A DNA stretch of 64,000 bases from Lunularia cruciata (GCA_948567375.1 OX419762.1:29207465-29271464), one strand, 5' to 3'; counted from the stretch's first letter, positions 21,700-32,779 are shown. Numbers and translations: made by a program. Notes: generated from the sequence alone by a model not told the origin.

Positions 21700-22446
21700 T
21701 GTTATACCCATTTGTACATGTATGTGATATTGTGATATTTAGTTTAGTATTATAAGTACTTGACAGATATTATTTATATAGAGATAAAAGATTGTTATAT
21801 ATTAGTCATGATTATCTAAAGTTAGTCATAGTTAAGATAGAGGGGACCAATTTTGGAGGCCTAAACGGATGAATGAGGCCTAAAAAATGTGAAAATTCTC
21901 CCCTTAATAGAGGAAATGCTAGTCTTTCCTCTCCCCTGATTTTTCTTGTTGATAGCTTTCCAATGGTACCTCACCCACGTGATTTTGAGCTTCCTATAGG
22001 AAGATTCCCTACAATATTCCCTTTGGTCAAAGCTTGTTTGACCAACCAGATAGGACCAGACCTGACATGTCACCCATCCAAGTAAGTAATCCAAGGGTGG
22101 AGCTTGCTGACATGTCACCTATTTGTGTGCCTAATCCTATGGTGGAGCTTCCTTGGAGGAGATCCTCTTTGTCTATATAATAAAGAGATGGTGCTCCTTT
22201 GGGGCATCGGAGTTTGAGTGTGAAAGTGTGTGTTTCTCATGGTGTGTTTCTCTTCAGGTCTCCTATCCTCAGAGTATTACACTATCTTTCTCTCATTGAG
22301 TTTGCTAGTGAACAATGGTTTGAGTCTTGTAGTGTTAGCCTTGGAGGAGTATGATGGAGTTGGGGTTCTTTGCCTTCTTATTCCATGGTGTGCTACCATA
22401 ATAGCCATCAGAGGTTCATCTTGAGTGAGAGATAGGCCGGCTCACA
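21700..22446 (+). repeat. Chimeric family B LTR containing part of a family C LTR
   Basis: It starts like a family B LTR (TGTTATACCC for TGTAACACCC) and follows it for about 160 bp to 'gataga ggggacc'. From about 21,862 to 22,287 it instead matches the 3' three-fifths of the family C LTR (compare 25,297-25,688), ending in GAGTATTACA. It then returns to the family B 3' end and finishes with GGCTCACA at 22,446. A G-box-like CACGTG sits at about 21,977 in the C part. Confidence 0.75.
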
Positions 22447-22765
22447 ATACATGGTAGTTAAACTATCTATGCTTCACTTGCAAATGTGTGCTTGTTGATG
22501 GTAGTAACAAATTTAGGAACTAATGTTCAATTTATTGCTTCAAGAGTAACAATGATTCTTATGTTCCCAATCAGGTGGAGTAGTTATAGAGGTGTGCTTG
22601 ACTTCAGTACCATCAACAATGATAAACTGAAGCTATTGACAAAAGTGGAGTCCAATTGTATGGTTGGAGTAGCAAATATATTAAGAGCAAGAGGACCAAC
22701 ACCAACACCAACAATACCAATAGTAGACATAAAGATTTGATTCACAAAGGATAGTGGAGAATTTC
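22447..22765. other. No recognisable gene
   Basis: A short spacer between the chimeric LTR and A3. It contains a small ACC-AAC repeat near 22,698-22,722 and no clear protein motif. Confidence 0.5.
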
Positions 22766-23197
22766 TGTAAACTACTAAGGAGAAAAATAGAAGAATAAAA
22801 GATCAAAGTGAAAGATCACGTTGGGACTTTCAAATGAGGGGAATCCCAAATGCCTAGCATGAGCTTGGGCTTTGGTATTTATAGGGAAGATACAATGCTC
22901 TTGAGAAGCTTCTCAAGAAATTTCTTAAAATTTGCTTTCTTAGAATGCAAGCCAAGCTAATCACAAAGTTTCTTGAGAAGCTTCCTTCTAAAAGCCACCT
23001 ACTTGGTTTGCAAGCTAAGCTAGTTGAGAAGCTTCTTCTTAAAATTCACCACTTGGTATGCACATCACCCAATACTTGAAAGGTACTAAGTAGCTTCCTA
23101 AATGATTCTAGAATATTCTTATAATTCTTGGCTAATTTGGCCTACTTGCTATTTCATTAGTCTTGACTAACTTATTGGTAAACTATATATTGTTACA
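22766..23197 (-). repeat. A3 3' LTR (432 bp)
   Basis: The minus strand starts TGTAACAATATATAG. A three-unit heat-shock element TTC-ta-GAA-ta-TTC is kept at 23,106-23,118, although most of the GAAGCTTC palindromes elsewhere in this copy have decayed. A purine tract GTGGGGGAATA (minus) directly precedes it at 23,198-23,208. Confidence 0.85.
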
Positions 23198-24480
23198 TAT
23201 TCCCCCACTACTAGTTAGTGATGGCCTTGTCACCATGGAAGCTTCAAACTCTTGGATGGCTGTTTGTGCATTTTGGAGATGAGAAAAAGGCTCCCAAGTG
23301 AAATCATGAAGGAGATACTCTTTCCAAAAGACTTTGTTAGTGACCATGTTGAATGTGGCAACGTGCAAGAATACAATCAACTTCATACTCCTCATGATTG
23401 TTGATAGGGATGGGAGGAGGAGGGGTTTGGACATGAGAGGAAAAGGAAGATGTATTAGAAACAAAGGGTTTCAACTTGGAAATATGCAAGATAGGATGGA
23501 TGCGCATATGACAAGGTGAGGCAAGGCAAGTCAATAAGCAGTAGGAGAAATGATTGGGTAACATCCAATGGACCTATCTAATTAGGAGTAAGTTTATGAA
23601 CTTGGGTATCAAGAGGAAAGGGTAGGTTACAAGAACAAAGCATGACCTTATCATTGAGTTGAAAGGTAAGATCATGATGATGTAGTACGTGTATGTTTTT
23701 TGAAAATTTTGAGCAACAAGAAGATGAGATTTGACTTATTGTAGGGATTGGGATATTATGGTCAAGAAGGTGGAAGTATGAGGGACATGAGGTGGAAGAG
23801 GAGCAAGAAAGGAATCTAGAACAAGTGGGTCTTGGCTAAAATTAAGGAAGAAGGAAGAGAATCTAATGCTTGCGTGTTTAGGATTATTGTAGGCAAACTC
23901 AACAACTACAAGATATTCATCCCAATTGGTATGGTGAACGTTGACAAAGGTATGAAGCATATCCTCCAAGGTGCAATTTGCATGTGTGGTTTGTCCATCA
24001 ATTTAAGGATGATAGGCTATAGATAAAGCAAGCTTGGTGCCAAGTATTTGGAAGAGTGCTTGCCAAAATTTTCTAGCAAATCAAGGATCACAATCAAAGA
24101 TCAGTACATTAGGCATCCCATGATGCTTGAAGATATTGTTGAAGTAGATTTGGGCCAATGTTGGGACATCCAATATATCAAAGGTTGGTGCCAAATGGAT
24201 TTGCTTACTAAGCTTATCTACAAACACCACGATTGCTACGTGACCTAGCTTTGTCTTGGGCAAGGAGGTGATGAGATCTAAGCTCACAAGTTTGTATCAA
24301 AGTAGATGGGATGGGAAGTGGTTGAAGGAGCCACTTAGTTTTTAGTTGCTAGCCTTGTTGCATTGGCAACTCTCAGAAGACTGGACAAACTTTCAAACAT
24401 CTGGTGTCATGTTAGGCCACCACCATTGGCGTCATAGGGTACCCAAGGTCTTGTTCACACCCATATGACTAGTGATTGGT
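23198..24480 (-). pseudogene. A3 integrase and chromodomain, decayed
   Basis: The minus strand encodes the core start SLDLITSLPKTKLGH, VDKLSKQIHLAPT and an altered second-Asp site NVLIFDCDP (24,081-24,287). Then comes DEYLVVVEFAYNNPK and the GPY-to-chromodomain region (CHMRIHPILHISKLKPF, EEYEVDCIL, FTWEPFSHLQNA). The third catalytic residue, Glu in functional enzymes, reads as Thr by alignment. Several frame changes occur. Confidence 0.8.
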
Positions 24481-24974
24481 AAGTCATGGGCTTCAAAAAC
24501 ATACACAAGTTGTAGATCACCCTTGGTTGGAACATAGATCTAGCTCTCACAGAATAGAAGGCCTTCCTTGAAGGAGAAGGTGTTGTATTCCTTATCATGT
24601 GCTGCAAGACAACCTTGTACCATTTGAAAGAAGGGGTCTTGTTGTAGAGTTGACACTATTGTAATTGCTACCATGATGAGAGGAAGAGACTTGAAATCAG
24701 GTGATCATAATAGTGCATTGGAGATGACATGGAACCTACCAGGTTTGTACTTAAGTTTGATGTTAAACAACTATACTTGTTCCTCTCATAAATAATATTG
24801 TTTCTCCCATAAATGTGCTCCAAATGTAATTTTTGTAACAAGGGTTTGTGATTGGTTTGCATGATCACTTGTATCTCTAAAAGATAATGCCTCCATACCT
24901 AGTGGCATGTACCATTGCTAGTTGTTTTCAATCTCAAGTAGAGTAATTCTTTTCTATGGTGTTAAGTTGGTGAG
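24481..24974 (-). pseudogene. A3 RNase H fragment
   Basis: The minus strand encodes MQTNHKPLLQKLHLEH (D-H-K to N-H-K) and scattered matches to the A1 RNase H and integrase leader, ending near the QDREQLAMVY equivalent. It is truncated by the family C LTR at 24,975. Confidence 0.75.
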
Positions 24975-25688
24975 TGTAATACCAAGAGCTAGCCATATGA
25001 TCTAGATGTGAAATTTGGTTTGGTAACATCTGGAATGATGTTACACATGATGGTCAAAGTAGATCAGATATAAGTATCACCAAAAAGGTACTTCTACTAA
25101 TAGGGCAGAAAACCGAAATAGATTTGAAAACCTTAGAATCAATAGCTAGACATATGATTTGAAGGTGAGAATTGGGTTGGTAACATCTGGAAGGATGTTA
25201 CACATGATGGACTGAATATATCAGAAAGAGGTATCACCAAAAGGGGACTTCTACTAATAGAGTTGGAACCGAAATATGCTTGAAATCTTTGAAGGCAATT
25301 TCGTAGGCCTAAACGAATGAATTAGGCCTCAAAAATGTGCAGATTCCCCCCCCTTGTGGAGGAAAGGCTGGCCTTCCCTTCCCCCTGCTTTGTCTCATCG
25401 AGAGCTTTCTAATGGTACCTCATCCATGTGATTCTGAGATTCCTACAAGAAGATTCCCTAAAAGATTCCCTCCGGTCAAAGCTTGTTTGACCAACCAGAT
25501 AGGACCAGGACCGCCATGTCACCCATCCAAGTAAGTAATCCAAGGGTGGAGCTTCATTGGAGGAGATCCGCTTTGCCTATATAATAATAAAGAGAAGGTG
25601 CTCCTTTGGGGCATCGGAGTTTGAGTGTGAAAGTGTGTGTTTCTCATGGTGTGTTTCTCTTCAGGTTTCCTATCCTTAGAGTATTACA
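24975..25688 (+). repeat. Family C 5' LTR (714 bp)
   Basis: The ends TGTAATAC (24,975-24,982) and GTATTACA (25,681-25,688) are a perfect 8-bp inverted pair, and a primer site follows at once. The first 320 bp contain two ~130-bp tandem copies (about 25,000-25,130 and 25,165-25,290) sharing 'ttggtaacatctgga' and 'gatgttacacatgatgg'. A TATA-like 'cctatataataataa' lies near 25,578. It inserted into A3. Confidence 0.85.
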
Positions 25689-25689
25689 A

Positions 25690-25700
25690 TGGTATCAAAG
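25690..25700 (+). promoter_or_regulatory. Family C primer-binding site
   Basis: TGGTATCAAAG begins two bases after the LTR and matches the initiator tRNA-Met site TGGTATCAGAG with one change. Confidence 0.8.
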
Positions 25701-25829
25701 AAGGTGTTGTCCAAGAGAGCGGATCACCTCTCTTGGAAGAACATGGGCTACTGAGACTGAGTAATTTTGAGGAGAGACATTCTGGTGTAATTGGTAGATT
25801 AGGAGGATAGAATAGATGCTCCGGGAGGA

Positions 25830-27006
25830 CAATATCCAGTGCCTTGCTTTCCATTCTTGAATCCATTCAACATCAACATTATGTACAATCAGCACAAGCA
25901 AGTGAGAGTGTATTTGGTTTTTCACTTCGGAGTAGAGTTCATGGATACAATAATGAATTCACCAAACCCAATGATTTTGCCTATAGTGATTTACGATAGA
26001 GAGTGGGATTTGGCAATTTACGATTGTTGTGATGGGTTTGAATGTCCCAAATCCTTTCCCTTTTAACACTCAAGTAGAAATTTGTTATGTAGTGAGACCA
26101 AAAGTGATGTTTAGGGATTTCATGGTCAGGAATTTTGGTGAGGAATATTACCAATGAGTGGTAGCTTCCGAGGTCCCAATGGTAGTTCCAATAGTTCGTG
26201 CGCCCTCCAAAGTGATCATATTAACTCTCTATTGAAGTTTAGGGTATAGCAATCAAGTGTTACAAGAACCATGGATCCGTAGTTGCAAGAGTTAGTGCAA
26301 GGAATGCATGGGATGTTGAATGAATTTCAAGAGTTTAAGATGACCATGGAGGCGTTACAAAGTCAAGTGCAGACCCTCAAGAATGATCAAGCAATGCAAG
26401 AAGAAGAGTCGTCTCAAAATCCAATACCTGTGATTGAAGTACTTGGAGAGGCACCCGTGCCTACAAACCCTATCAATGATGAAGCCACATTACTACTCCG
26501 GATGAAGAAGACCTGCAACATTGAGCCTTATAAGGAGCAGCGTACAATGGGAGTAGTGGAGAATTGGATCTTGAGAATGAATTGATATTTTTGGTTGTTC
26601 TCAACAGAGATCACCGAGCATGCTGCAGGCGTGTTTGCATGTGGGTACTTGACTGATAAAGCCCTCACATGGTACGACGCTTGGGAATGATCCATGTTGG
26701 CCGAGAGAAGGGAGGTCCCATGGACAGCAATGCAAGAAGGATTGCTGAAGAATTTCCAGTTGGTGGATTTTGTGCAGATGGCCCGGATCCGACTATGGGG
26801 ATTGAAACAAAAGAACAACATACAAGAGTATGTGGAGGCATTTCTGGATCTACAAGTTGCAATAATCAACATGATCAAGATATCAATCATCAAGATATCA
26901 TCCGACTATGGGGATTGAAACAAAAGAACAACATACAAGAGTATGTGGATGCATTTCTGGATCTACAAGTCGCAATAATCAACATGATCAAGATATCAAT
27001 CATCAA
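25830..27006 (+). pseudogene. Family C gag, with an internal duplication
   Basis: The 26,283-26,585 frame begins with a helical MQELVQGMHGMLNEFQEFKM segment. The capsid domain follows: VENWILRMN, GYLTDKALTWYDAWE and RIRLWGLKQKNNIQEYVEAF, separated by stops. The segment containing GLKQKNNIQEYV through 'atcaagatatcat' (about 26,787-26,908) is repeated in tandem to 27,011. No zinc knuckle is reached: the sequence switches to family A protease at about 27,012. Confidence 0.75.
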
Positions 27007-27034
27007 GATATCATACCTCACAAGGTATGATATC
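27007..27034. repeat. 12-bp inverted repeat at the C/A fusion point
   Basis: GATATCATACCT (27,007-27,018) and its exact complement (27,023-27,034) are separated by CACA. The left arm ends the family C gag and the right arm starts the family A segment. Confidence 0.85.
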
Positions 27035-28223
27035 TAATCGGGGTTGTAGGATTTTGGTTGATTTTGGAAGTTCAGAGAATTGCATGTCTATGCAAGTAGC
27101 AAAAGAATTGGGTATTCCTATCAAGCAAGTGATTGGAAGTAGTTTGATGATGGTGGATGGTAGAAAGGGTTCTGCATTCCACACCTCGCATCTTGTTACC
27201 TTCAAGATTGGGAAGGAGTATTTGGAGTGTATGAGGTTTGTAGTGGCACCTCTACACTATGATATCATTCTTGCCAAGAAGGTAATACCTTCTTGGCAAA
27301 CTTCCCAAGATGGGAATTTTGCAAAGAAGGCAACCAAGGAGCAAGCTTGTAAGAGAGATGAGTCCCTAGAAGGAAAGTTTGCTAGTAAAGCAACCATAGA
27401 GCAAGCTTTGGAGGAAGATAAGTCTGTGTTCGCGGTGTGGATGAAGCCGATTGCACAAGTAGAATCTGCGGAGGGCCAAGAGCCTCATCAAGTAATGGTT
27501 GATCAGATAGTTAAGGAGTTTGTGGATGTGTTTCCGGATGATCTGCCAAAGGGGTTACCCTCCAATCGAGGTATGCCCTTCAAGATCAAGCTATTGCCAA
27601 GGAATACTCTAGTGAGTAGACTGATCTATCGGCTCTCACCAAAGGAGTTGGAGGAGTTGCAAACAACACTTATAGAGTTATTGGAGAAGGACTTCATACA
27701 ACATAGTACCTCTCCTTGGGGAGCACCGGTACTATTTGTTCCAAGGATGGAATGGAAGAATGGAGGACTTTGTTTCTGTATTGATTATCGTGGGCTCAAT
27801 AAGCAAACCGTAAAGAATGCATATCCCTTGCCTCAAATCGATGACTTGCTTGATCAACTAAGTGGAGCACGCTACTTTTCCAAGTTGGATCTTTCTAGCG
27901 GCTATTGGCAAATTCTTATTGATAGAGAGGATGTGCAAAAGACTACCTTTTGCACCACGTATGAGTATTTTGAGTGGAGAGTTCTACCTTTCGGACTCAC
28001 TAATGCTCCAATAGTCTTCATGGATCAGATGCATCGGGTGTTGGATGGACTATTGGATCGGTCCGTGGTGGTGTTCTTGGATGATATCTTAATCTATAGC
28101 AAGACAGGCGGAACACATGAATCATGTGCGAGAAGTCCTAAGACGACTACGACAATGGAAATTTTACTACAAGAAGGCAAAGTGTGCCTTTTGGCAAAAG
28201 GAGGTTACCTTCTTGGGTCATAA
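27027..28223 (+). pseudogene. A4 protease and reverse transcriptase
   Basis: The 398-residue frame carries [19 protein letters not shown] (D-S-G to D-F-G as in A2), then lacks the stretch from GLPWLERH to the first linker repeat: only two of the ~20-residue repeats remain. RT contains [53 protein letters not shown] and [12 protein letters not shown]. It is the longest unbroken RT frame in the window. A frameshift near 28,110 ends it. Confidence 0.9.
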
Positions 28224-28870
28224 GATCTCATCAGAGGGGATCAAGATGGAAGAAGAGAAAATCAAGGCCATTATTGATTGGCCTACTCCAAAGGATGCTA
28301 CAAAAGTAATCAATTCAATGGATTGGCCAGTTTTCACCAACAGTTCAGCCATTATTATGCTCATGTGGCTGCACCATTGATTGACCTCTTGGGAAAAAAC
28401 TCAAGCTTCCAATGGACCACCAAGCATGAAGAAGCATTCCAAAAGTTAAAGCATATGGTGTCTTCAAGACCCATTCTTCAACCATATGATCCTCAACTAC
28501 CTTGTGTGGTTGATTTTGATGCTTCTAACTTTGCAATTGAAGTCGTGCTGCAACAAGAATTCCAAGATGGACTCCATCCCATTGCCTCTGTGTCTCGCCG
28601 ACTCAATATGGCTGAATGAAACTACTTTGCTCAAGATCAAGAACAACTTGCAATGGTATACGCCACTAAGGTATGGAGGCATTACCTCTTGGGGAAACAA
28701 GTGATCATGTGAACTGATCACAAACCATTGTTGCAGACCTTACACTTGGAACACATGAAGAGTTGACATCATCGATAGGAGGAACAACTCCAACTATATG
28801 ACATCAAACGACATCATACAAACCAGGTCGGTTCCATGTCATCCTTGATGCTTTATCACAATGACTTGAA
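28224..28870 (+). pseudogene. A4 RNase H
   Basis: After a frame change the sequence encodes FQWTTKHEEAFQKLKHMVSS, VVDFDASNFAIEVVLQQEF and, in later frames, EQLAMVYATKVWRHYLLG and a W-to-stop/TDH region. It has at least three stops or shifts. Confidence 0.85.
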
Positions 28871-29957
28871 TTGAAGTCTCTTCCTCTCATCATAGCGGCA
28901 ATTTCAACGGTGTCAGTTGACTCCAAGGTCCAAAACATGTTTCAGTTAGTTGTACACCAAGATCCTTTCTTCCAAATGGTACATGGTTGCCTTATGGCAT
29001 CCAATAAGGAGTACAACACCTTCTCCATCAAGGAGGGACTTTTATTCCATGAGGACCGGATCTATGTTCTAGCTAAAGGTGATTTTTGACTTGTGCGCCT
29101 TCAAGAAGCCCATGATTTACCCATTGCTGGTCACATGGGTGTGGACAAGACCTTGGGTACCCTCCAACATCAATGGTGGTGGCCCAACATGACACGAGAT
29201 GTTCAAGATGTGTGAGAGCTGCCAACGTAATAAGGCCAGCAACCAAAAGCCAAGTGGACTCCTTCAACCACTTGCCGTTCCATCTGCTTGTTGGGAGCAT
29301 GTGAGCTTGGATCTTATCACATCCTTGCCAAAGACAAAACAAGGACACACCGCAATCGTGGTGTTTGTGGATAAGCTTAGTAAGCAAATCCACTTGGCAC
29401 CAACTTGTGAGACCGTGGATGCTCTAACCTTAGCGCAAATCTACTTCAACAATGTCTTCAAGCATCATGGGATGCCACGTGTACTCATCTTTGACCGTGA
29501 TCCTTGATTTATCGAGAAGTTTTGGCAAGCACTCTTCCAGATACTTGACACCAAGTTTGCTTTGTCCATGGCCTATCATCTTCAAACTGATGGACAAACC
29601 AAACGTGCAAATTGTACATTGGAGGATATGTTGTGTGCCTTTGTGAATGTCCACCATACCAATTGGGATGAATGTCTTGTAGTTGCAGAATTTGTCTACA
29701 ACAATTCCAAACAGGCAAGCACCGGATTTTTTCCTTTCTTTCTCAATTTTGGCCAAGATCCGCTTGTTCCCGATTCTCTTCTTACTCCCCCTCCATCTCA
29801 AGTTCCTCATACTTCCACATTCTTGACCACTATATCCCAATCTCTCCAACAAGCCAAGTCTCACATCCTTGTTGCTCAGAATTGCCAAAAACAATATGCG
29901 GACTACCATCGTTGTGATCTCACCTTTGAAGTCGGTGACAATGCTATCCTTTCGTAA
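28871..29957 (+). pseudogene. A4 integrase
   Basis: Pieces 28,871-29,089, 29,199-29,507 and 29,562-29,957 carry the leader, SLDLITSLPKTKQGHTAIVV with VDKLSKQIHLAPTC, RVLIFDRDP, and the segment AYHLQTDGQTKRANCTLEDM, in which the third catalytic Glu is Lys. It continues through NWDECLVVAEFVYNNSK to CDLTFEVGD and stops just before the GPY/chromodomain part. Confidence 0.88.
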
Positions 29958-29983
29958 CCTCCCTCTCCCACTTGATATCCAAG

Positions 29984-30046
29984 TAGCACATAAGACAAAT
30001 TAGCCTGACTAACTTTGTCCTTGAACTCCATACTTGGTCTTTTACA
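29984..30046. repeat. Scrambled mini-LTR at the end of A4
   Basis: AGTAGCACATAAGACAAATT (from about 29,983) is LTR sequence in the sense direction. The stretch 30,007-30,032 is the first ~26 bases of the LTR in inverted orientation. CTTGGTCTTTTACA (30,033-30,046) is the LTR end in the sense direction. Confidence 0.75.
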
Positions 30047-30739
30047 TCCTCCTTTTCTTTGCTTTCTACTAGCATATTGACTTGGATTTGGTGCCACTAG
30101 GTGTTGCTTGTTTGTTTGGTGCATCTTGTCTCCTTGCTTTGTCCAAGGAGACATCCACTGTTTGCCCCATAGTCATGGAAGATGTTTTCTTGCATCTGGT
30201 CTTATGCACCATTTGTCTACAATTTTGCCATTCCTTTTCAACTTTCATGCCTCCTCATCAGTATGTAGTTGCCATACTAGGTGGTTGTGAGATGATTATT
30301 GTAGGCATTAGAGCTTCTTTGGACTTTCACCTTGAGTGGGTGGCTCTTTGTTTGACAAGGTATTATATCCTCTCTTTGATTTCTTTTGTGTGTACTTTCT
30401 ACGATACAGAGACACCATTATTGTACAACCATTATACCACCATAGGAGAGTTCACTTAGTTGGCATCTACCAAGGGCACATGCCAGAGAGATCCCTTAGG
30501 AGTGCCATTATTTGCCATATGTCACTATAAACTTTGCATGAGGTTGTAGATGCCTTTCCTACATAACTTTTTCCATCCCTATTAGATAATACTCACATTT
30601 TGGCCTCCTTGGAGGATGTAGTCCATGCTTTGCATGCTTTCCTACTTAGTCTTGAGGCCTTGGGTTTTACAAGTTGAAACTCATAAATGCAAGGTTTGGA
30701 ACCCACACACAGTCCTCACCCACTCAGATTTCCCATCAA
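30047..30739. other. No recognised gene
   Basis: A 125-residue plus frame (30,082-30,459) is hydrophobic but matches nothing I know, and its start and context give no support for a real gene. Confidence 0.4.
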
Positions 30740-32040
30740 GATTCCAATTCCCAATAGTAAGTTTGAGAGTATTGGGCTCCCATCCTCCCAAGAGGTGAGG
30801 ATTTTTGTAGCTCATTCATCTAAGATACTTTGATGCAAGCTATTGCTCATGCTCATCTACTCTCCTGGTTGGGGAACACATAGGTGGCCTACTCCCTCCT
30901 TTTGAGAGGTTATGTCTTGGGAGTTTCTCATTTGGCTTGTACATATCCACCCATAGAGGTACTCCTATCACATGTATGGTCCTTTGTTAATACCATACAA
31001 CATACCTTCTCCACACTCCCAAGAGCTTGTATGCTCCCACAATTATTAGATGATTGGCGATGACTATAGATATATCTTCTTGTAGCCATGGGAGGATGTG
31101 CTATCATTTCACAAGAGGCTATTGTGCTATCATTTCACAAGAGGCTATACCAACAACTAGCTTAAGAGCATAAGCACTAATGGCTCTTCTTTTGGCATAT
31201 AGGTCCTTACGTGAGCATTGCCCATTTTTATTACTACCTATTGCGATAGTTGACTCAAGCACCTATGATTTCTAGATATCTCTTCAAATTAGCCCATGAT
31301 TTTTTGCCAAGATTGCACGTAGAGTACTCCTTCCTTTACAGCTTTGTATCCCTAAACTCTAGGAAGATTTAGGCAAAGCATCATAAGCGTATACACACTC
31401 ACCTTTACTTGATAGAGCTAGGATCCTCTCTTGCACCAGAGCTTGGCTTCAACTTCTTCTTTGATTGAGGACTTCTGGTTCACGTCCAGAAGATTCACCA
31501 CTGCTCTTTGGCTTTGGCTAGGACTACCACATCCAACACTCTTGGGATTACCAGACCAATGCCCATGCGGTTCTACATTTGATGCAGAGGGCATCCACAT
31601 CTTATGATGTGTCAGAGAGGAGAGCCAACTAGAGTCCATGATGCCATTGGAGATGCGGTGGCCTGGATCTACTTGTTCGTAGATTTAGATTGAGCTATGG
31701 ATGGTCCTACCAAGCCCACCTCATAGGAGGGTGTGGATAGATAGTGTCACCTTTAGGGATGGCGGACGTACGTAGTATGATGTGGTGGTGGTGAACCCAC
31801 TTCAACTAGAGTCCTTAGCATGAGCTAGCATCCAAGCAGGAGCTACAATTATCCTTGCCACCAAGGGGAAGGAGGACCACTATGCCCCATGGCTTACTTT
31901 TGACCCCTTCATCCCTCTAGCAATGGAGGTTTTTTGCAATCTTCATCATCAATTTGATGGTCTCCTTTAAGAGGTAGCACAATGCTCACTGCAAAAGTGA
32001 GGCACTCTAACTTTCTCACCCGCAATGTTTACTTTTTATT
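30740..32040 (+). repeat. Left flanking repeat: decayed retroelement coding end
   Basis: It is a diverged, same-orientation copy of the repeat at 36.81-38.48 kb. Shared blocks include 'gaggatttttg.agctcat', 'caccaacaac', 'aatagatcctta', and the end region. Near 31,869-31,920 the plus strand encodes KEDHYAPWLTFDPFIPL, with MEVFCNLHHQFDGLL after it. I recall such a pattern at the C-terminus of reverse-transcriptase-containing proteins in plants, but cannot name a family. A 26-bp word is duplicated in tandem at 31,097-31,148. Confidence 0.6.
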
Positions 32041-32300
32041 TTAGGCAGAGGATATCTGTCACCCTATAGAGATCATCGGCTTTGAGTCTTCATCGACTAG
32101 GATCTCCGTCACCCACAAAGATCATAAGTTTTGAATCTTCATTGACGAGCATCTCTAGTAGGCGTGCATGTCCCATCGAAAGTCTCCACCTCACTTTTGT
32201 CTAACATACCTTTGGAGTATCTATATCACACTGGGCAATTTCATGGTAGAAGTCATCCATCCTCAAGCGTGGTGGCAAAGCAACAATCCACTTCGTGAAC

Positions 32301-32452
32301 GCAGTAAGGTGTACACTGTCCTAAACTACAGTAGAAGGTGAACTCGAACGTGGGAGATACCGCAGATGGTGGTGATCGCAGTAAGGTGTACACCGTCCTA
32401 AACTACAGTAGACAGTGAACTCGACCGTGGGAGATAATGCAGATGATAGTGC
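32301..32452. repeat. 77-bp tandem duplication upstream of RABF1
   Basis: Two copies start with GCAGTAAGGTGTACAC at 32,301 and 32,378 and share 'cctaaactacagtag' and 'gtgggagata'. They lie about 330-480 bp upstream of the RABF1 start codon, in the likely promoter or 5' untranslated region, and are CpG-containing. Confidence 0.85.
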
Positions 32453-32779
32453 AGAGCAAAGGAGAACTTTGATATCAATGCCGTGCTAGCACAGATAGTT
32501 GGGCTCATCGGGTGAGGAGGAGGGGAGTAGAACATTTTTAGATTCGAGAGCCCCGGGAAGCAAGGATTCAAGTGCCGGAGTTTCTCACCCTGATTTCTCG
32601 TTCATGTTCTCACGTCAAACGACGTTATCCAATCTGCCCGCACTTCGAGTGATACCTTTAAGGCAGAGTTTTCTTGATCGTCCGCTTGACTTTATTGTAA
32701 GGTGAATTGGTCGGCAGTTGGAAATCTATAACGATCCATAAGGTCTGCGCATTACTGGGGGTTGCAGTAGCTGACTGAG

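Larger units (their letters stand above)
22766..24974 (-). mobile_element. A3: 5'-truncated family A element
   Basis: The 3' LTR (22,766-23,197) is followed on the minus strand, reading backwards, by chromodomain, integrase and part of RNase H. It is cut at 24,974 where a family C LTR begins with a clean TGTAATAC end. RT, gag and the 5' LTR are absent. It appears older than A1: the LTR start reads TGTAAACTAC in plus orientation. Confidence 0.88.
27019..30046 (+). mobile_element. A4: family A pol fragment fused to family C gag, with a scrambled 3' end
   Basis: Homology to A1/A2 starts within the protease leader (CAAGGTATGATATCTAA) and runs through RT, RNase H and integrase to about 29,983. 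The chromodomain and most of the 3' LTR are missing. Only about 60 bp of rearranged LTR sequence close it at 30,046 with TCTTTTACA. It reads in the same direction as the family C LTR and gag upstream, so the pair could once have been transcribed together. Confidence 0.88.

Noticed and set aside
30082-30459. 125-codon hydrophobic plus frame as a possible membrane protein
   Set aside because: No signal peptide pattern, no relative recognised, and it lies directly after a retroelement end in decayed DNA.
32499-32705. 68-codon frame just upstream of RABF1, a possible upstream ORF
   Set aside because: It has no ATG at its start (it begins with TTG) and no motif, so it is not supported as a translated upstream ORF.
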